A stretch of DNA of 64,000 bases from JBBTCX01 sp964494205 (GCA_964494205.1 CAZBRD010000004.1:1-64000), one strand, 5' to 3'; shown: positions 52,886 through 61,484, numbered from the stretch's first letter. Translations and numbers: made by a program. Notes: a model not told the origin generated them from the letters alone.

Positions 52886-53202
52886 TCAAAGTCTCCTTCA
52901 TCAAGAAAAGGTTAATTCCAAGAGTTTGGCCGAATCGCGGCGAACCGACGACGCGCACGCATCGCCCAATCCACCTGACCCCGGACGCGTAACCCGCTAG
53001 AAGAACATCGACCGTCCCCGCCGTCAAGCTATACTGCTCATGGTTTTGACACCTTTGGAACGTTGGCGCTAGAATCGCTGTCGATGTATAGCGACTTTTG
53101 CAGCGAGATTTGCGGTCGTGACCCGTTTATCAGCCCTGTAACAACGGACTTGCACCGGGTTAATCAAGCACTCACAGGCCGCGGAATGGAATACCTACTT
53201 AC
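52886..53202. other. Divergent intergenic region
   Basis: About 317 bases between the lipoprotein gene and ispG. It holds the sigma-70 promoter at 53046-53075 and no gene. No tRNA or other RNA was seen. Confidence 0.6.
53046..53075 (+). promoter_or_regulatory. Sigma-70 promoter of ispG
   Basis: TTGACA (53046-53051), 18 bases, TAGAAT (53070-53075). It gives a start near 53082 and a leader of about 120 bases. Confidence 0.65.
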
Positions 53203-54411
53203 GTGATTTCCCGCAGAAAGACTCGAAAAATGTTCGTCGGCGGCGTGCCGATCGGTGGCGATGCGCCGGTCAGCATCCAGTCCATGACCAGCACTTACAC
53301 GTATGACATCGACGCGACCGTCGCGCAAATCCGAAAGCTGGCTGAGGGCGGCTGTGATATCGTTCGCGTAGCCGTGCCCGACAAAGCAGACACGGATGCC
53401 CTGCCCGCGATCCTCGAGCAATCGCCCGTGCCGATCGTGGCTGACGTGCACTTTCACTTCGAACGCGCGCTGGAAGCCATCGAAGCCGGCGTACACAAGA
53501 TCCGACTCAACCCCGGCAACATTAAGGATCGCAAGCAGGTCGATCGAGTGATTCGCGCGTGTCGCGAGCGCGGCATCCCCATCCGTGTCGGCGTCAACGA
53601 GGGCAGCGTCGTCGAGCGCAAGGACAAAGATGTTCGCGCGACTCAGATGGACGAACTCGCCACCGACTATCGCTCGCACATGATCCGCTTGATGGTCGAA
53701 ACGCTCGAAGACTACATGCGCATCTTCGACGAGAACGATTTCCACGACGTTTGCATTAGCGCGAAGAGCATCGACGCGACAATGGTCATCGACGCCTATC
53801 GCGCAGTCAGCGAACGCTTCGAGCTGCCGCTGCATCTTGGCGTCACCCACGCCGGGCCGGTTGAGACGGGTCGCATTCGCTCGATCGCCGCGCTCGGCTC
53901 GCTGCTCGCGATGGGCATCGGCGACACCATTCGAATCTCTTATGCATCCGATCCGATCCACGAAGTCGAAGATGCGAAGGAACTGCTCTGCTCGCTCGGG
54001 CTGCGCAACCGCGTCGAACCCGAACTCATCGCGTGCCCCACGTGCGGGCGCATCGAAATCGATCTGATCAAGCTCGTAGCCGAAGTTCGCCAGAAACTCG
54101 CATCGATCAAGACACCGGTGAAAGTGGCTGTCATGGGCTGCGTGGTGAACGGACCCGGGGAAGCCGAGGGTGCGGATGTGGCCGTGTTCGCCGGCAAAGG
54201 TCGCGGCATTATCTATGTGCAGGGTGAACAGGTCCGCACCGTCACCGAAGGCGAAATGCTCGAAGCCCTCTACGAAGAGAGCCTCGCCTTTGCTGCGCGC
54301 GTCGAACGCGGCGAGGCTGTGTTGACCAATTCCAAAGTGATGATCGCCCCACCGGATCCGCTTCCGCGGAAGGACGGCTCTATCCCCCTGCCCGTCGCCA
54401 ATAATAAGTAG
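53203..54411 (+). CDS. ispG: 4-hydroxy-3-methylbut-2-enyl diphosphate synthase
   Basis: A 402-residue protein starting at a GTG, of the bacterial IspG (GcpE) type. It shows PVSIQSMTSTYTYDIDATVAQI, IVADVHFHFERALEAIE, RLNPGN, the cluster-binding Cys in ELIACPTCGR and the later motif GCVVNGPGEAEGADVAVFAG. It reduces MEcPP to HMBPP in the MEP isoprenoid pathway using a [4Fe-4S] cluster. Length matches the short bacterial form. Its stop is one base from the end of the ImmA/IrrE gene on the other strand. Confidence 0.96.
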   Translation: MISRRKTRKMFVGGVPIGGDAPVSIQSMTSTYTYDIDATVAQIRKLAEGGCDIVRVAVPDKADTDALPAILEQSPVPIVADVHFHFERALEAIEAGVHKIRLNPGNIKDRKQVDRVIRACRERGIPIRVGVNEGSVVERKDKDVRATQMDELATDYRSHMIRLMVETLEDYMRIFDENDFHDVCISAKSIDATMVIDAYRAVSERFELPLHLGVTHAGPVETGRIRSIAALGSLLAMGIGDTIRISYASDPIHEVEDAKELLCSLGLRNRVEPELIACPTCGRIEIDLIKLVAEVRQKLASIKTPVKVAVMGCVVNGPGEAEGADVAVFAGKGRGIIYVQGEQVRTVTEGEMLEALYEESLAFAARVERGEAVLTNSKVMIAPPDPLPRKDGSIPLPVANNK

Positions 54412-54412
54412 G

Positions 54413-55396
54413 TTATTTTCTACGTCGTTTCGGTGTTGAGTTTGAACGCTTGGACATTCGACCGCGAATCTCGTCAACTCTACACGCGACAAACGATTGG
54501 AAGTCGCTATGAGATATCACACGACGCAATTCCGCACGACCTACAAAGCGTTGCATTAGTATAGCTAGGAGTTCAGAGGGTGAACTCGATTTTGAGGTGT
54601 TATTTGCAGCTCCGATGATACCGTTGATTGATTGAGTCATTCTTACTTCCGTCGCTCCACGAATTTGCAATGAATGAAAAATATCATGAAGCATGAGGCT
54701 CGCTGTTCTGCCGTCGTCTGGCAACTCAATTTCCACTTCACTGTCGAATTGCCACCAATGAACACCATCTATTAATGCATACTGATTGTGAAATCTGCTG
54801 TAATCTTCTAGTTGCAGACGCTTTCCCCTAGGAGGTGGCATCACTAATGTTTTAGGTGATCTGCCCGACAACGTCACTAGGCCTGTCGATCCTTCAGTGG
54901 CGAAAACGTAGCCTGGTTTGAGTACTTGTATCAATGCAAGACTAGTTGCCGCCGGTGACACCTTCGCTTTCATTACATCTCTGAAAGCGGCCTTCAGACC
55001 CTTGCTTGACTCGACCACTTGACGAACCCAATGTTGGGGTATCAAGAGTTCAGAGGCAAAGCGGTTTGCCTCGGCTTCGGCTACGCCGTAGTCGATATCA
55101 GTGAAGACCTTATCCAAACTTGTATGGCAAGCGACTGTGCCAACATGCCAAGGAATCAATAAGTGCCCAAGTTCATGAGCAAGTGTAAATCTTTGCCGGA
55201 CCAACGACTTAGTGTTATCAAGAATGATGAGTGGTTTTGACTTTGGTCGTGGTAATACTATTGCGTCACCGTCACATGGAAAGCTAGCTTCCTGCACATC
55301 GGAATACTCACGAATCAACTTTTCAATATGAACCGGTGGCACCAGATGGCGCCTTTTGACTACCAAACTGGCGAGACGCTGTTCTGGATGTATCAC
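54413..55396 (-). CDS. ImmA/IrrE-family metallo-endopeptidase, third gene of a toxin cassette
   Basis: I choose the GTG at 55396 because it overlaps the antitoxin stop as GTGA, with AGAGGG nine bases upstream (327 residues); a GTG at 55423 is the alternative. Residues about 65-150 are the COG2856 zinc fold: VRQRFTLAHELGHLLIPWHVG (HExxH) and EAEANRFASELLIP (third ligand and stabilising Glu), then a C-terminal half of about 170 residues of unknown fold. ImmA/IrrE proteins cleave regulators or antitoxins on signal. The gene is the last of a three-gene overlapping cassette. Its base composition looks clearly poorer in GC than ispG and the epimerase on its flanks, which suggests transfer. Confidence 0.88.
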   Translation of the reverse strand: MIHPEQRLASLVVKRRHLVPPVHIEKLIREYSDVQEASFPCDGDAIVLPRPKSKPLIILDNTKSLVRQRFTLAHELGHLLIPWHVGTVACHTSLDKVFTDIDYGVAEAEANRFASELLIPQHWVRQVVESSKGLKAAFRDVMKAKVSPAATSLALIQVLKPGYVFATEGSTGLVTLSGRSPKTLVMPPPRGKRLQLEDYSRFHNQYALIDGVHWWQFDSEVEIELPDDGRTASLMLHDIFHSLQIRGATEVRMTQSINGIIGAANNTSKSSSPSELLAILMQRFVGRAELRRVISHSDFQSFVACRVDEIRGRMSKRSNSTPKRRRK

Positions 55397-55719
55397 GGAA
55401 TGCGACCCTCTTCTTCGAGCCACCGAAGGATCTTTTGCGCCTCAGAACGACTTGGTGCCCGCGCTGCCACGCCATAGAATTCACGCAATTCCAACGCCTC
55501 AACTAGCGGTTTACCCGTTTTTCGGGCGTGAATTATTGGCTTTAGGAGTTCGGGACTAGGTGCCCAAAGTTCGTATTCCTCTCTCGTCATACCTAGGTAT
55601 TCCGAGAGTGGCCTAGAATCATTACTTTCGTGCCAGGCGTCCACGAAATCGTCGATATCCGTGACGAGGGCTTCGCCAGCAAGACAACAATCAATGAAGG
55701 TCATGCGCTCAGGAGACAT
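55393..55719 (-). CDS. Small acidic protein, probable antitoxin/immunity partner
   Basis: A 108-residue protein whose start (ATGTCTCCTGA) overlaps the toxin stop by 11 bases and whose stop overlaps the protease start. The front half is acidic (VTDIDDFVDAWHESND), followed by LSEYLGMTREEYELWAPSPELLKPIIHARKTG, a helical pattern met in small proteins next to toxins. No helix-turn-helix, signal peptide or membrane segment is seen. Position and charge suggest that it neutralises the basic RNase; Glu/Asp-rich immunity proteins do so for colicin E3. This is inference. Confidence 0.7.
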   Translation of the reverse strand: MSPERMTFIDCCLAGEALVTDIDDFVDAWHESNDSRPLSEYLGMTREEYELWAPSPELLKPIIHARKTGKPLVEALELREFYGVAARAPSRSEAQKILRWLEEEGRIP

Positions 55720-55945
55720 CCAGTTTTCTACCTTTGATCGCTTCCTTGATTAATACACCGGTAACTGCATGCAGTACACCGAGGTGTTTGCCCCGCTTGT
55801 TGAACAATTCGATTTCGCCGTGGAGACTATCCCAAGTATAAATCAATTCCCTATCGAGAGAATGCCAAGTTTTTCTGCCACCGATGACCTTGCCTTCTGT
55901 CATCGAATCAAGGTAACACGGCTTAGGTCGCGCGATTCCAGCCAA
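55709..55945 (-). CDS. Colicin E3-like cytotoxic ribonuclease, stand-alone
   Basis: A 78-residue protein from a TTG start with GGAG nine bases upstream. Residues 32-78 match the nuclease domain of colicin E3/cloacin: RELIYTWDSLHGEIELFNKR aligns with the E3 YEWDSQHGELEGY segment, then HLGVLHAVTG and a basic end (KGRKLD). Colicin E3 uses Asp510, His513, Glu517 and Arg545; their counterparts here are Asp39, His42, Glu46 and Arg73 (or Lys74), all with near-identical spacing. E3 cuts 16S rRNA in the A site and stops translation. There are no translocation or receptor domains, so this is an intracellular toxin, not a bacteriocin. A candidate -10 (TATACT) lies about 35 bases upstream. Confidence 0.8.
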   Translation of the reverse strand: MAGIARPKPCYLDSMTEGKVIGGRKTWHSLDRELIYTWDSLHGEIELFNKRGKHLGVLHAVTGVLIKEAIKGRKLDVS

Positions 55946-56051
55946 AAGTAAACTTCTCCATCGTATTCTTATCTCAGTATAGCTCCGAGTTGATGGCTTG
56001 CCAGTCCAACAAAGTGTTTGCGACCCTACCCAGTTACACGTGGCTTTCCTG

Positions 56052-56945
56052 TTAGTTTGGGAGCAACTCGCTGATTGTTTTTTCCAACAGCGCTTCGCTG
56101 CCGAATGTCATCCCAAGTGCCCGAATCTTCGACGTATCAATCTGATTCTTCGGCCCCTTATTGAGTGGCTGAATGTTGCTTTTGCTGCCGGTCAGCCGCT
56201 TCGCGATCATCGCAACATCCTGCTCTGCCACATACCGGTCGTAGCAGTTGAACGCCTGCCCAGCCACGCCGTCGGCTGTCAGCAGAATCCTCGCCGCCTT
56301 TGCGACGTCGCTGGCGTGAACTTCCTTGCCGCCCTTCTCGCTCGCGACGTCCTCGCCGCGCGCGACGCGCTGCACGAGATCAAACCATCTACTCTTTTCG
56401 ACGGGGCGCGCGGCTCCAAAAATTCCCGTTGGCCGCAGCGCACAAATGTTGTAACCCTGACCAAGCCCGTAACTATAAACGAACTCTTCGATGGCGGCCT
56501 TGTGCGCACCATAGTGAGAAGTTGGCCACATCGGGTGTGCTTCGTCGAGTTTGCGGTCGGGCAACACGACTTCATGTACAGAACACGTAGAGATGAACAC
56601 GAACCGACCAACATCTGCCCGTCGTGCTGCCTCAATCAACCGGATGGTCCCCAAGACGTTTCGCTCGACGAACGTCGGCACGTCACCCTCGCGCCCACGA
56701 AACCCCTCCCCCGGTCGATAGAGCGCCGCATGAACCACCGCGTCCGCGCCGCGAACAAGCGCCCTCATCGAATCCGCGTCGGTCAAATCGCCTTCGACCC
56801 ATTCGATTCCGGCTGCATCGCGCTCGAAACCGCCACGATCGGAAGATGGTCTGAACCAGCAACGGCACGTATGCCCAGCCCGCAGCAGATCGTTGACGAT
56901 GTATCGCCCGAGGAAACCCGTTCCGCCCGTTATGGCCACACGCAT
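56052..56945 (-). CDS. NAD(P)-dependent epimerase/dehydratase, extended SDR
   Basis: The start is the ATG at 56945 with GGAG seven bases upstream (297 residues). RVAITGGTGFLGRYIVNDLLRAG is the Rossmann GxxGxxG motif; EGDLTDADSMRALVRGADAVVHAA follows, and the catalytic YGAHKAAIEE carries Tyr-x3-Lys (in HYGAHKAA) after the Ser in FISTCSVHEV. The usual length for NDP-sugar epimerases/reductases. No sugar-specific motif shows the substrate. The divergent neighbour at 57030 encodes a secreted metalloprotease. Confidence 0.88.
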   Translation of the reverse strand: MRVAITGGTGFLGRYIVNDLLRAGHTCRCWFRPSSDRGGFERDAAGIEWVEGDLTDADSMRALVRGADAVVHAALYRPGEGFRGREGDVPTFVERNVLGTIRLIEAARRADVGRFVFISTCSVHEVVLPDRKLDEAHPMWPTSHYGAHKAAIEEFVYSYGLGQGYNICALRPTGIFGAARPVEKSRWFDLVQRVARGEDVASEKGGKEVHASDVAKAARILLTADGVAGQAFNCYDRYVAEQDVAMIAKRLTGSKSNIQPLNKGPKNQIDTSKIRALGMTFGSEALLEKTISELLPN

Positions 56946-57029
56946 TTGCCATCTCCTTTGTATTCGACTCGACACATGGACAAGAGGTATCATATCTCCA
57001 GTTGGAGTTTTCACGACGAGGGGTTCTTA

Positions 57030-58382
57030 ATGGATATCTGCAAGAACGCGGCAGCAGCAAATCAGCGATGGGTGCGTGACGCTATGCGAATGATCTGTTG
57101 CGTAGCAGTGACCTGCGTTCTCCTGGTCGTCACATCGTCCTGCACTCCCATTGCTTCCCCATCGCCCGACACTGACCTGGATGGTCTATCCGACGAGCGA
57201 GAGGAATTGCTCGGGACCGATCCGAGCAACCCTGACACCGATGCCGACGCGCTTATCGACGGCGATGAAATCGACAATGGCTCATCACCGCTGGTAGCCG
57301 ACAGCGACAACGACGGCTTGCTGGACAGCGAAGATGCCACATTGGAAGCGCCATCGCGCGGGTTCGCTTCCGTCAGTTCCGGCAACGACATTGAGCCGAA
57401 CGACACGTTCGCCACCGCCACTTCGCGGATCATTGGAACTCGTACTCGCATTGTTCTCGAAGGGAGCATTGATCGGGCTGTCGATTTGGATGTGTTTGAT
57501 CTCGGCCCACTCGTCGCCGGCGATCGCGTCACCATCGACTTCGATCCGGGCGACGACAACTTCCAGCCGACGATCGCTCTGTTCGACGGCGATGAAGCAA
57601 TCATCGCATCCGAGGAACAGCGGGCCACGAATGCAGGTTCCTTTGCCAACAATTTCTTGAACGAGCAAATTCGCCACAGCGCGGACCATTACTACTTTGC
57701 GGTGAGCGACCCCGACGACCGGCACGCCATCGGCTTTTATCAATTCGACATCACCATTGAGCGCGGACAAGCAGCACCAACGCCGCGATCGCAGGTCGTG
57801 TTTTTCGACTTCGACGGCGGAAGTCTCGACAACTCGCTGCTCGGCGTAACGACAATTCCTTCGTTCAGCGCGGCAGACATCTCCGCGACATACGCAGGCG
57901 ACGATGAAGAAATCAAAGCCGCGATCGTCAGCACGTTTCTAGAGAATTTCGCTGCTTTCGACGTGACGCTCTACACTTCTGACGAAGTTACTGCCCCGCC
58001 GGTCGAACATTACTCACGCCTGCTCTTCGGCTCGTTCAACTCCAGCGTGTTCGGCGTCTCTGAACGAGTAGACACCTACAACATTGATCAATGCGACGAC
58101 GGGATCATTTTCACTGAGTCATTCACTTCGCAGGTTTTCGGTTTCGCACCGCGACCCGATGACTTGGGTGTGGCGATCGGTAACGTGGCATCGCACGAAG
58201 TCGGCCACCTCCTTGGACTGAACCACGTCACCGACGGCACAGAGATCATGGATGCCGTTTCACCGGCTATCTTTCTGCTTGACGATCAATCATTCCACAT
58301 CGCACCGCTGGCGGACGCCGTGTTTTCAATCGGTATGCAGGATAGCGAAACACTTCTCACTGAGAGCGTCGGTTCCAAGTAG
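57030..58382 (+). CDS. Metalloprotease lipoprotein with calcium-binding TSP3-like repeats
   Basis: The start is the ATG at 57030 (GAGGGG seven bases upstream, 450 residues). A lipobox-like end of the signal peptide (VVTSSC) puts lipid on Cys near residue 38. Residues about 47-100 hold three to four DxDxDG repeats (DTDLDGLSDEREELLGTDP, DTDADALIDGDEIDNGSSP, DSDNDGLLDSED), a thrombospondin type-3-like calcium string. A pre-peptidase-like beta domain follows (FDLGPLVAGDRVTIDFDPGDDNF), and the C-terminal third has ASHEVGHLLGLNH, the HExxHxxGxxH zinc motif of matrixin-type metzincins, with a Met in IMDAVSP. Surface attached; the substrate is unknown. Confidence 0.85.
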   Translation: MDICKNAAAANQRWVRDAMRMICCVAVTCVLLVVTSSCTPIASPSPDTDLDGLSDEREELLGTDPSNPDTDADALIDGDEIDNGSSPLVADSDNDGLLDSEDATLEAPSRGFASVSSGNDIEPNDTFATATSRIIGTRTRIVLEGSIDRAVDLDVFDLGPLVAGDRVTIDFDPGDDNFQPTIALFDGDEAIIASEEQRATNAGSFANNFLNEQIRHSADHYYFAVSDPDDRHAIGFYQFDITIERGQAAPTPRSQVVFFDFDGGSLDNSLLGVTTIPSFSAADISATYAGDDEEIKAAIVSTFLENFAAFDVTLYTSDEVTAPPVEHYSRLLFGSFNSSVFGVSERVDTYNIDQCDDGIIFTESFTSQVFGFAPRPDDLGVAIGNVASHEVGHLLGLNHVTDGTEIMDAVSPAIFLLDDQSFHIAPLADAVFSIGMQDSETLLTESVGSK

Positions 58383-58464
58383 CGATAGCAGCCGTCCAAC
58401 GCCACTGCCGTTTCTTGGTGCTGAAATCCCCTTGCCGCTACAATGCCTCTTTTGGAGAACCGCT

Positions 58465-60342
58465 ATGTCCCTTGGCGTTCGTGCACCGGAACTGGAACCA
58501 AATCGCGGCTGGCTCAACACCGATCGCCCTCTCCGCTTCGCCGATGAGCTTCGCGGCCAGATTGTCGTCCTCGACTTTTGGACCTACTGCTGCATCAATT
58601 GCATTCACATTCTGCCGGACCTTGCATTTCTGGAAGAGAAATACGCCGATCAGCCGGTGCAGTTCATCGGCGTGCACAGTGCGAAGTTTTCTAACGAAGC
58701 ATCCACCGAGACGATTCGTGCAGCCATTCTCCGCTATGAAATCAAGCATCCCGTTGTCGTCGATGACGGCATGAAAATCTGGCGGCAGTTTGCGGTTCGC
58801 AGTTGGCCGACGCTCGTTGTCGTTGATCCGCGCGGTTACGTCATTGGTGCGGTCGCGGGCGAGGGAAACCGCGAAGTGATCGACAGCACCATTTCGCAGG
58901 CACTGCAACAGAGTCGCGCTAACGGCACACTGGCGAAGGGTCCGCTCGAGCTGCGGCGCGAAGGCATGGTGCAGGCGACTTCCGGCCTCGCGTTTCCGGG
59001 GAAAGTTTTGGCGGATGAAAAAACAAAACGAGTTTTTGTGGCTGACTCCAATCATAATCGCATCGTCATCGCCGAATGGCCCGACGAGAACGGCCACTCG
59101 CGTGTGCTGAAGGTCGTCGGTCGCGGGCAGGTTGGTCGCGAAGACGGCCCGTCGCAGCGCGCCGCTTTCAATCATCCGCAGGGGTTGGCAACTGGTCACA
59201 ACAAACTGTATGTGGCTGATACCGAGAATCATTTGATCCGTTCGATCGATCTCAATACCTACAATGTGAGCACCGTCTGCGGCACGGGCGAAATGTCCAA
59301 CGATCGAGCGGGCGGCGGCATGGGTGTCGAGCAGGGACTGAACTCGCCGTGGGATTTGGCGATCGAGGGCTCGACCCTGTATGTAGCGATGGCAGGCACG
59401 CATCAGATTTGGCGCGTTGATCTTCCGGTTGGATTCGCGCGAGCGCTGGCTGGTTCTGGTCGCGAGAATATCGTTGATGGGCCTACAGAGACGGCTGCCC
59501 TCGCGCAACCGTCGGGTATTTGCATTCTCGGCGGAAAGATCTTTTTCGCTGACAGTGAAGTGAGCGCGATTCGCGGCATCGACATGGCCTCCGAGCAGGT
59601 CTTCACCGTCATCGGCGAAGGCCTTTTCTCTTTCGGTGACATTGACGGCACGTATCCGGATGCCCGGCTGCAGCATCCGCTCGGCGTGACGGCGTGGAAG
59701 TCGGCGTTGATCATTGCTGATACGTACAACCACAAGATCAAAGTGGTCGATCCTGGTGCGAGGTCGGTGCGGACGATTCTCGGTTCGGGCAAGCCGGGCA
59801 CGATTACGGAAGCGGGCGGGCCGGCGTTCTTTGATCCGGGTGGGTTGAACGTGGCGGGCGATGATTTGTTTGTGGCGGACACCAACAACCATCGCATTGT
59901 GCTGATCAATCTTGTCACGAAGAAGTGGCATGAGGTTACCTTTGATGGCCTTGATGCGCCGGGCGACGAGAGCGGTGACGGCGACGTCATCAAGGTAGGT
60001 GACGTGGCGGTCGCGGACGGTCGGGACATCGAACTCGTGCTCGACTTCTCGCTGCCGAAGGGTGCGTATTTCACTTCGGAGGCACCGTGGTCGGTGAGAG
60101 TGCGGTCTGGTGATCGCACGCTGGTTCAGCACACGGGCAAGTCTGACTCGCTGCCACTCTCGACGACGATTCCTGCGAACCAATTGAACGGTGCCACGCC
60201 GTGGCACGTGACTGCGTCGTTTGCCTACTGCACGGCTGAGCATGGCGGCCTGTGTGTTCCTACTCGGGTTGACTGGCAGGTGGCAGTGAAGCCCAAGGGG
60301 ACCGACAGCCGCGTGAAACTCAGGGCGGAAATCAAAGCCTGA
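58465..60342 (+). CDS. Thioredoxin-like plus NHL-propeller protein (NHLRC2-like)
   Basis: I use the ATG at 58465, GGAG eight bases upstream (625 residues). Residues about 1-150 are a thioredoxin fold with LDFWTYCCINCIHILPDL, where Cys43 and Cys46 form the CxxC pair, and VRSWPTLVVVDPRGY. A six-blade NHL propeller follows (about 190-520: FVADSNHNRIVIAEW, YVADTENHLIRSID, IADTYNHKIKVVD, FVADTNNHRIVLIN), and a C-terminal beta domain ends the chain. This is the architecture of NHLRC2 and its bacterial homologues. No signal peptide, so a cytoplasmic redox or scaffold role is likely but not known. Confidence 0.9.
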   Translation: MSLGVRAPELEPNRGWLNTDRPLRFADELRGQIVVLDFWTYCCINCIHILPDLAFLEEKYADQPVQFIGVHSAKFSNEASTETIRAAILRYEIKHPVVVDDGMKIWRQFAVRSWPTLVVVDPRGYVIGAVAGEGNREVIDSTISQALQQSRANGTLAKGPLELRREGMVQATSGLAFPGKVLADEKTKRVFVADSNHNRIVIAEWPDENGHSRVLKVVGRGQVGREDGPSQRAAFNHPQGLATGHNKLYVADTENHLIRSIDLNTYNVSTVCGTGEMSNDRAGGGMGVEQGLNSPWDLAIEGSTLYVAMAGTHQIWRVDLPVGFARALAGSGRENIVDGPTETAALAQPSGICILGGKIFFADSEVSAIRGIDMASEQVFTVIGEGLFSFGDIDGTYPDARLQHPLGVTAWKSALIIADTYNHKIKVVDPGARSVRTILGSGKPGTITEAGGPAFFDPGGLNVAGDDLFVADTNNHRIVLINLVTKKWHEVTFDGLDAPGDESGDGDVIKVGDVAVADGRDIELVLDFSLPKGAYFTSEAPWSVRVRSGDRTLVQHTGKSDSLPLSTTIPANQLNGATPWHVTASFAYCTAEHGGLCVPTRVDWQVAVKPKGTDSRVKLRAEIKA

Positions 60343-60371
60343 CGACTCTGGAGATCCGCCGTCGCGAAGGT

Positions 60372-60395
60372 GTACCGAGAAAGGATTCTCGGTAC
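60372..60395. other. Perfect inverted repeat after the NHL gene
   Basis: GTACCGAGAA-AGGA-TTCTCGGTAC, 10 bp arms, 30 bases after the stop codon. It has no T-tract, so it is a transcript-end hairpin or processing site rather than a classic terminator. Confidence 0.6.
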
Positions 60396-60402
60396 AGCAG
60401 AA

Positions 60403-60435
60403 CCACGGCCAAGCTGTTGCTTGACCGTGCCACCC
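60403..60435. repeat. Dispersed palindromic repeat, family A, copy 4
   Basis: CCACGGCCAAGC - TGTT - GCTTGACCGTG - CCACCC, seven bases after the perfect inverted repeat at 60372-60395. Confidence 0.85.
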
Positions 60436-60499
60436 CGTTCCAACGACAAATCTAGTGGGGTGACTCGACCGTTTTTGCGGGTGGACTATCCAACAAAGT

Positions 60500-60525
60500 G
60501 CACTGCTCACAGAGCAGTGGCACAC
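60500..60525. repeat. Dispersed palindromic repeat, family B, copy 2
   Basis: GCACTGCTCACAGAGCAGTG followed by GCACAC, identical to 23061-23086. Confidence 0.85.
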
Positions 60526-60633
60526 TACGAACCACAATATAGTCCGTGTCAGTACATTAGTCCGAAAAACCGCATCAACCGCTGGATTCGATAACTTCGC
60601 CAATCGTATAATAAAGGGCAACGGGAAAGAGCT

Positions 60634-61383
60634 ATGTCGCGGATTAAGACGATTATTCATTTGCACACCGATTACTCCTTCGACAGCGATGTATCGCTGG
60701 AGAAGTTGGCGGATTTCTTGCGCCGCGAGGGGTTTGGCTGCGTCGCGGTGACAGACCATGACACCATCGAGGGAGCTCGTCGGCTGTCGTCGCTGACCGA
60801 CGTGAAAGTCATCGTTGGCGAGGAAGTCACGACTCGCGATGGACATCTCGTTGGGCTCTTCCTGCAGGAGCGTATTCGACCGGGTCTTTCGGCTCGCACA
60901 ACCGCTGACATTATTCATGAGCAAGGCGGTCTCGTGCTTCTTCCGCACCCATTCATTCGACTTTTTGGTTGTGCGATTGGGAAAAAGTCCTACGAAATGA
61001 TCGATCGAATCGACGCGGTCGAAGTCTTTAACGCCCAGAATTTCTGGGGAGGCCCTGACCTGCAGGCTGCCCGATTCGCGACCCAATTCAACTTGCCTAC
61101 CTACGTCGGTTCCGATTCGCATCTTGCGTCGAGCATAGCGCCGTGTTTTCAGATGATGCGCGATTTTAGAGACGCGGGTGATTTCCTCGTCTCGTTGCGA
61201 TCGGCCGAATTCGTCCGTCGTCGACATCCGGTGTCCTACTTTGTCACCTCCGCGATTCGGACGGTGCGATACTTCGCGGGCATGTCCATGGGCGCGGATT
61301 GCGGAAGAAACGCCGTGACGAAATCATCGCGACCGGATGCACTGGCAAAGATGCCTGATGTCGTGGGTGCATCGCAAGCCTAG
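60634..61383 (+). CDS. PHP-domain phosphoesterase
   Basis: A 249-residue protein of the PHP family. Metal motifs in order: HLHTDYSFDS (HxH), AVTDHDTIEG (DHD), VGEEVTTRDGHLVGLF (Glu plus GHxxGxF), LLPHPF, and GSDSHLASSI near 165. It is a small trinuclear-metal phosphoesterase, similar in size to the YciV/TrpH group that hydrolyses 3'-5' nucleotides or histidinol phosphate-like substrates. The real substrate is not readable. A C-terminal stretch of about 60 residues shows no motif. Confidence 0.85.
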   Translation: MSRIKTIIHLHTDYSFDSDVSLEKLADFLRREGFGCVAVTDHDTIEGARRLSSLTDVKVIVGEEVTTRDGHLVGLFLQERIRPGLSARTTADIIHEQGGLVLLPHPFIRLFGCAIGKKSYEMIDRIDAVEVFNAQNFWGGPDLQAARFATQFNLPTYVGSDSHLASSIAPCFQMMRDFRDAGDFLVSLRSAEFVRRRHPVSYFVTSAIRTVRYFAGMSMGADCGRNAVTKSSRPDALAKMPDVVGASQA

Positions 61384-61452
61384 GCGTCTCAAATCAGCGG
61401 ACATTCTGAAACGCGTTGCACATTCAATGTACTGCGACAGTCGCTACAGCAG

Positions 61453-61476
61453 GTGGGTTCAGAGAACCCACCCTAC
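61453..61476. repeat. Dispersed repeat, family E, copy 1
   Basis: GTGGGTTC-AGA-GAACCCACCCTAC, a short palindrome, nine bases beyond the stop of the gene at 61485-62081. The second copy, in direct orientation, lies on the other side of that gene. Confidence 0.75.
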
Positions 61477-61484
61477 TTTGCTTT

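Noticed and set aside
53060..53076. TGGCGCT-N4-TCGCT as a sigma-54 promoter of ispG
   Set aside because: The -24 half is poor, and a good TTGACA-N18-TAGAAT sigma-70 promoter overlaps it, as expected for a housekeeping gene.
53164..54492. A 442-codon open frame opposite ispG
   Set aside because: Fully antisense to ispG and rich in His/Asp/Arg runs without any fold pattern.
58438..61227. A 929-codon open frame on the minus strand
   Set aside because: It lies opposite the well-supported NHL/thioredoxin and PHP genes, reads like the complement of their codon pattern and shows no domain. It is a shadow of strong codon bias.
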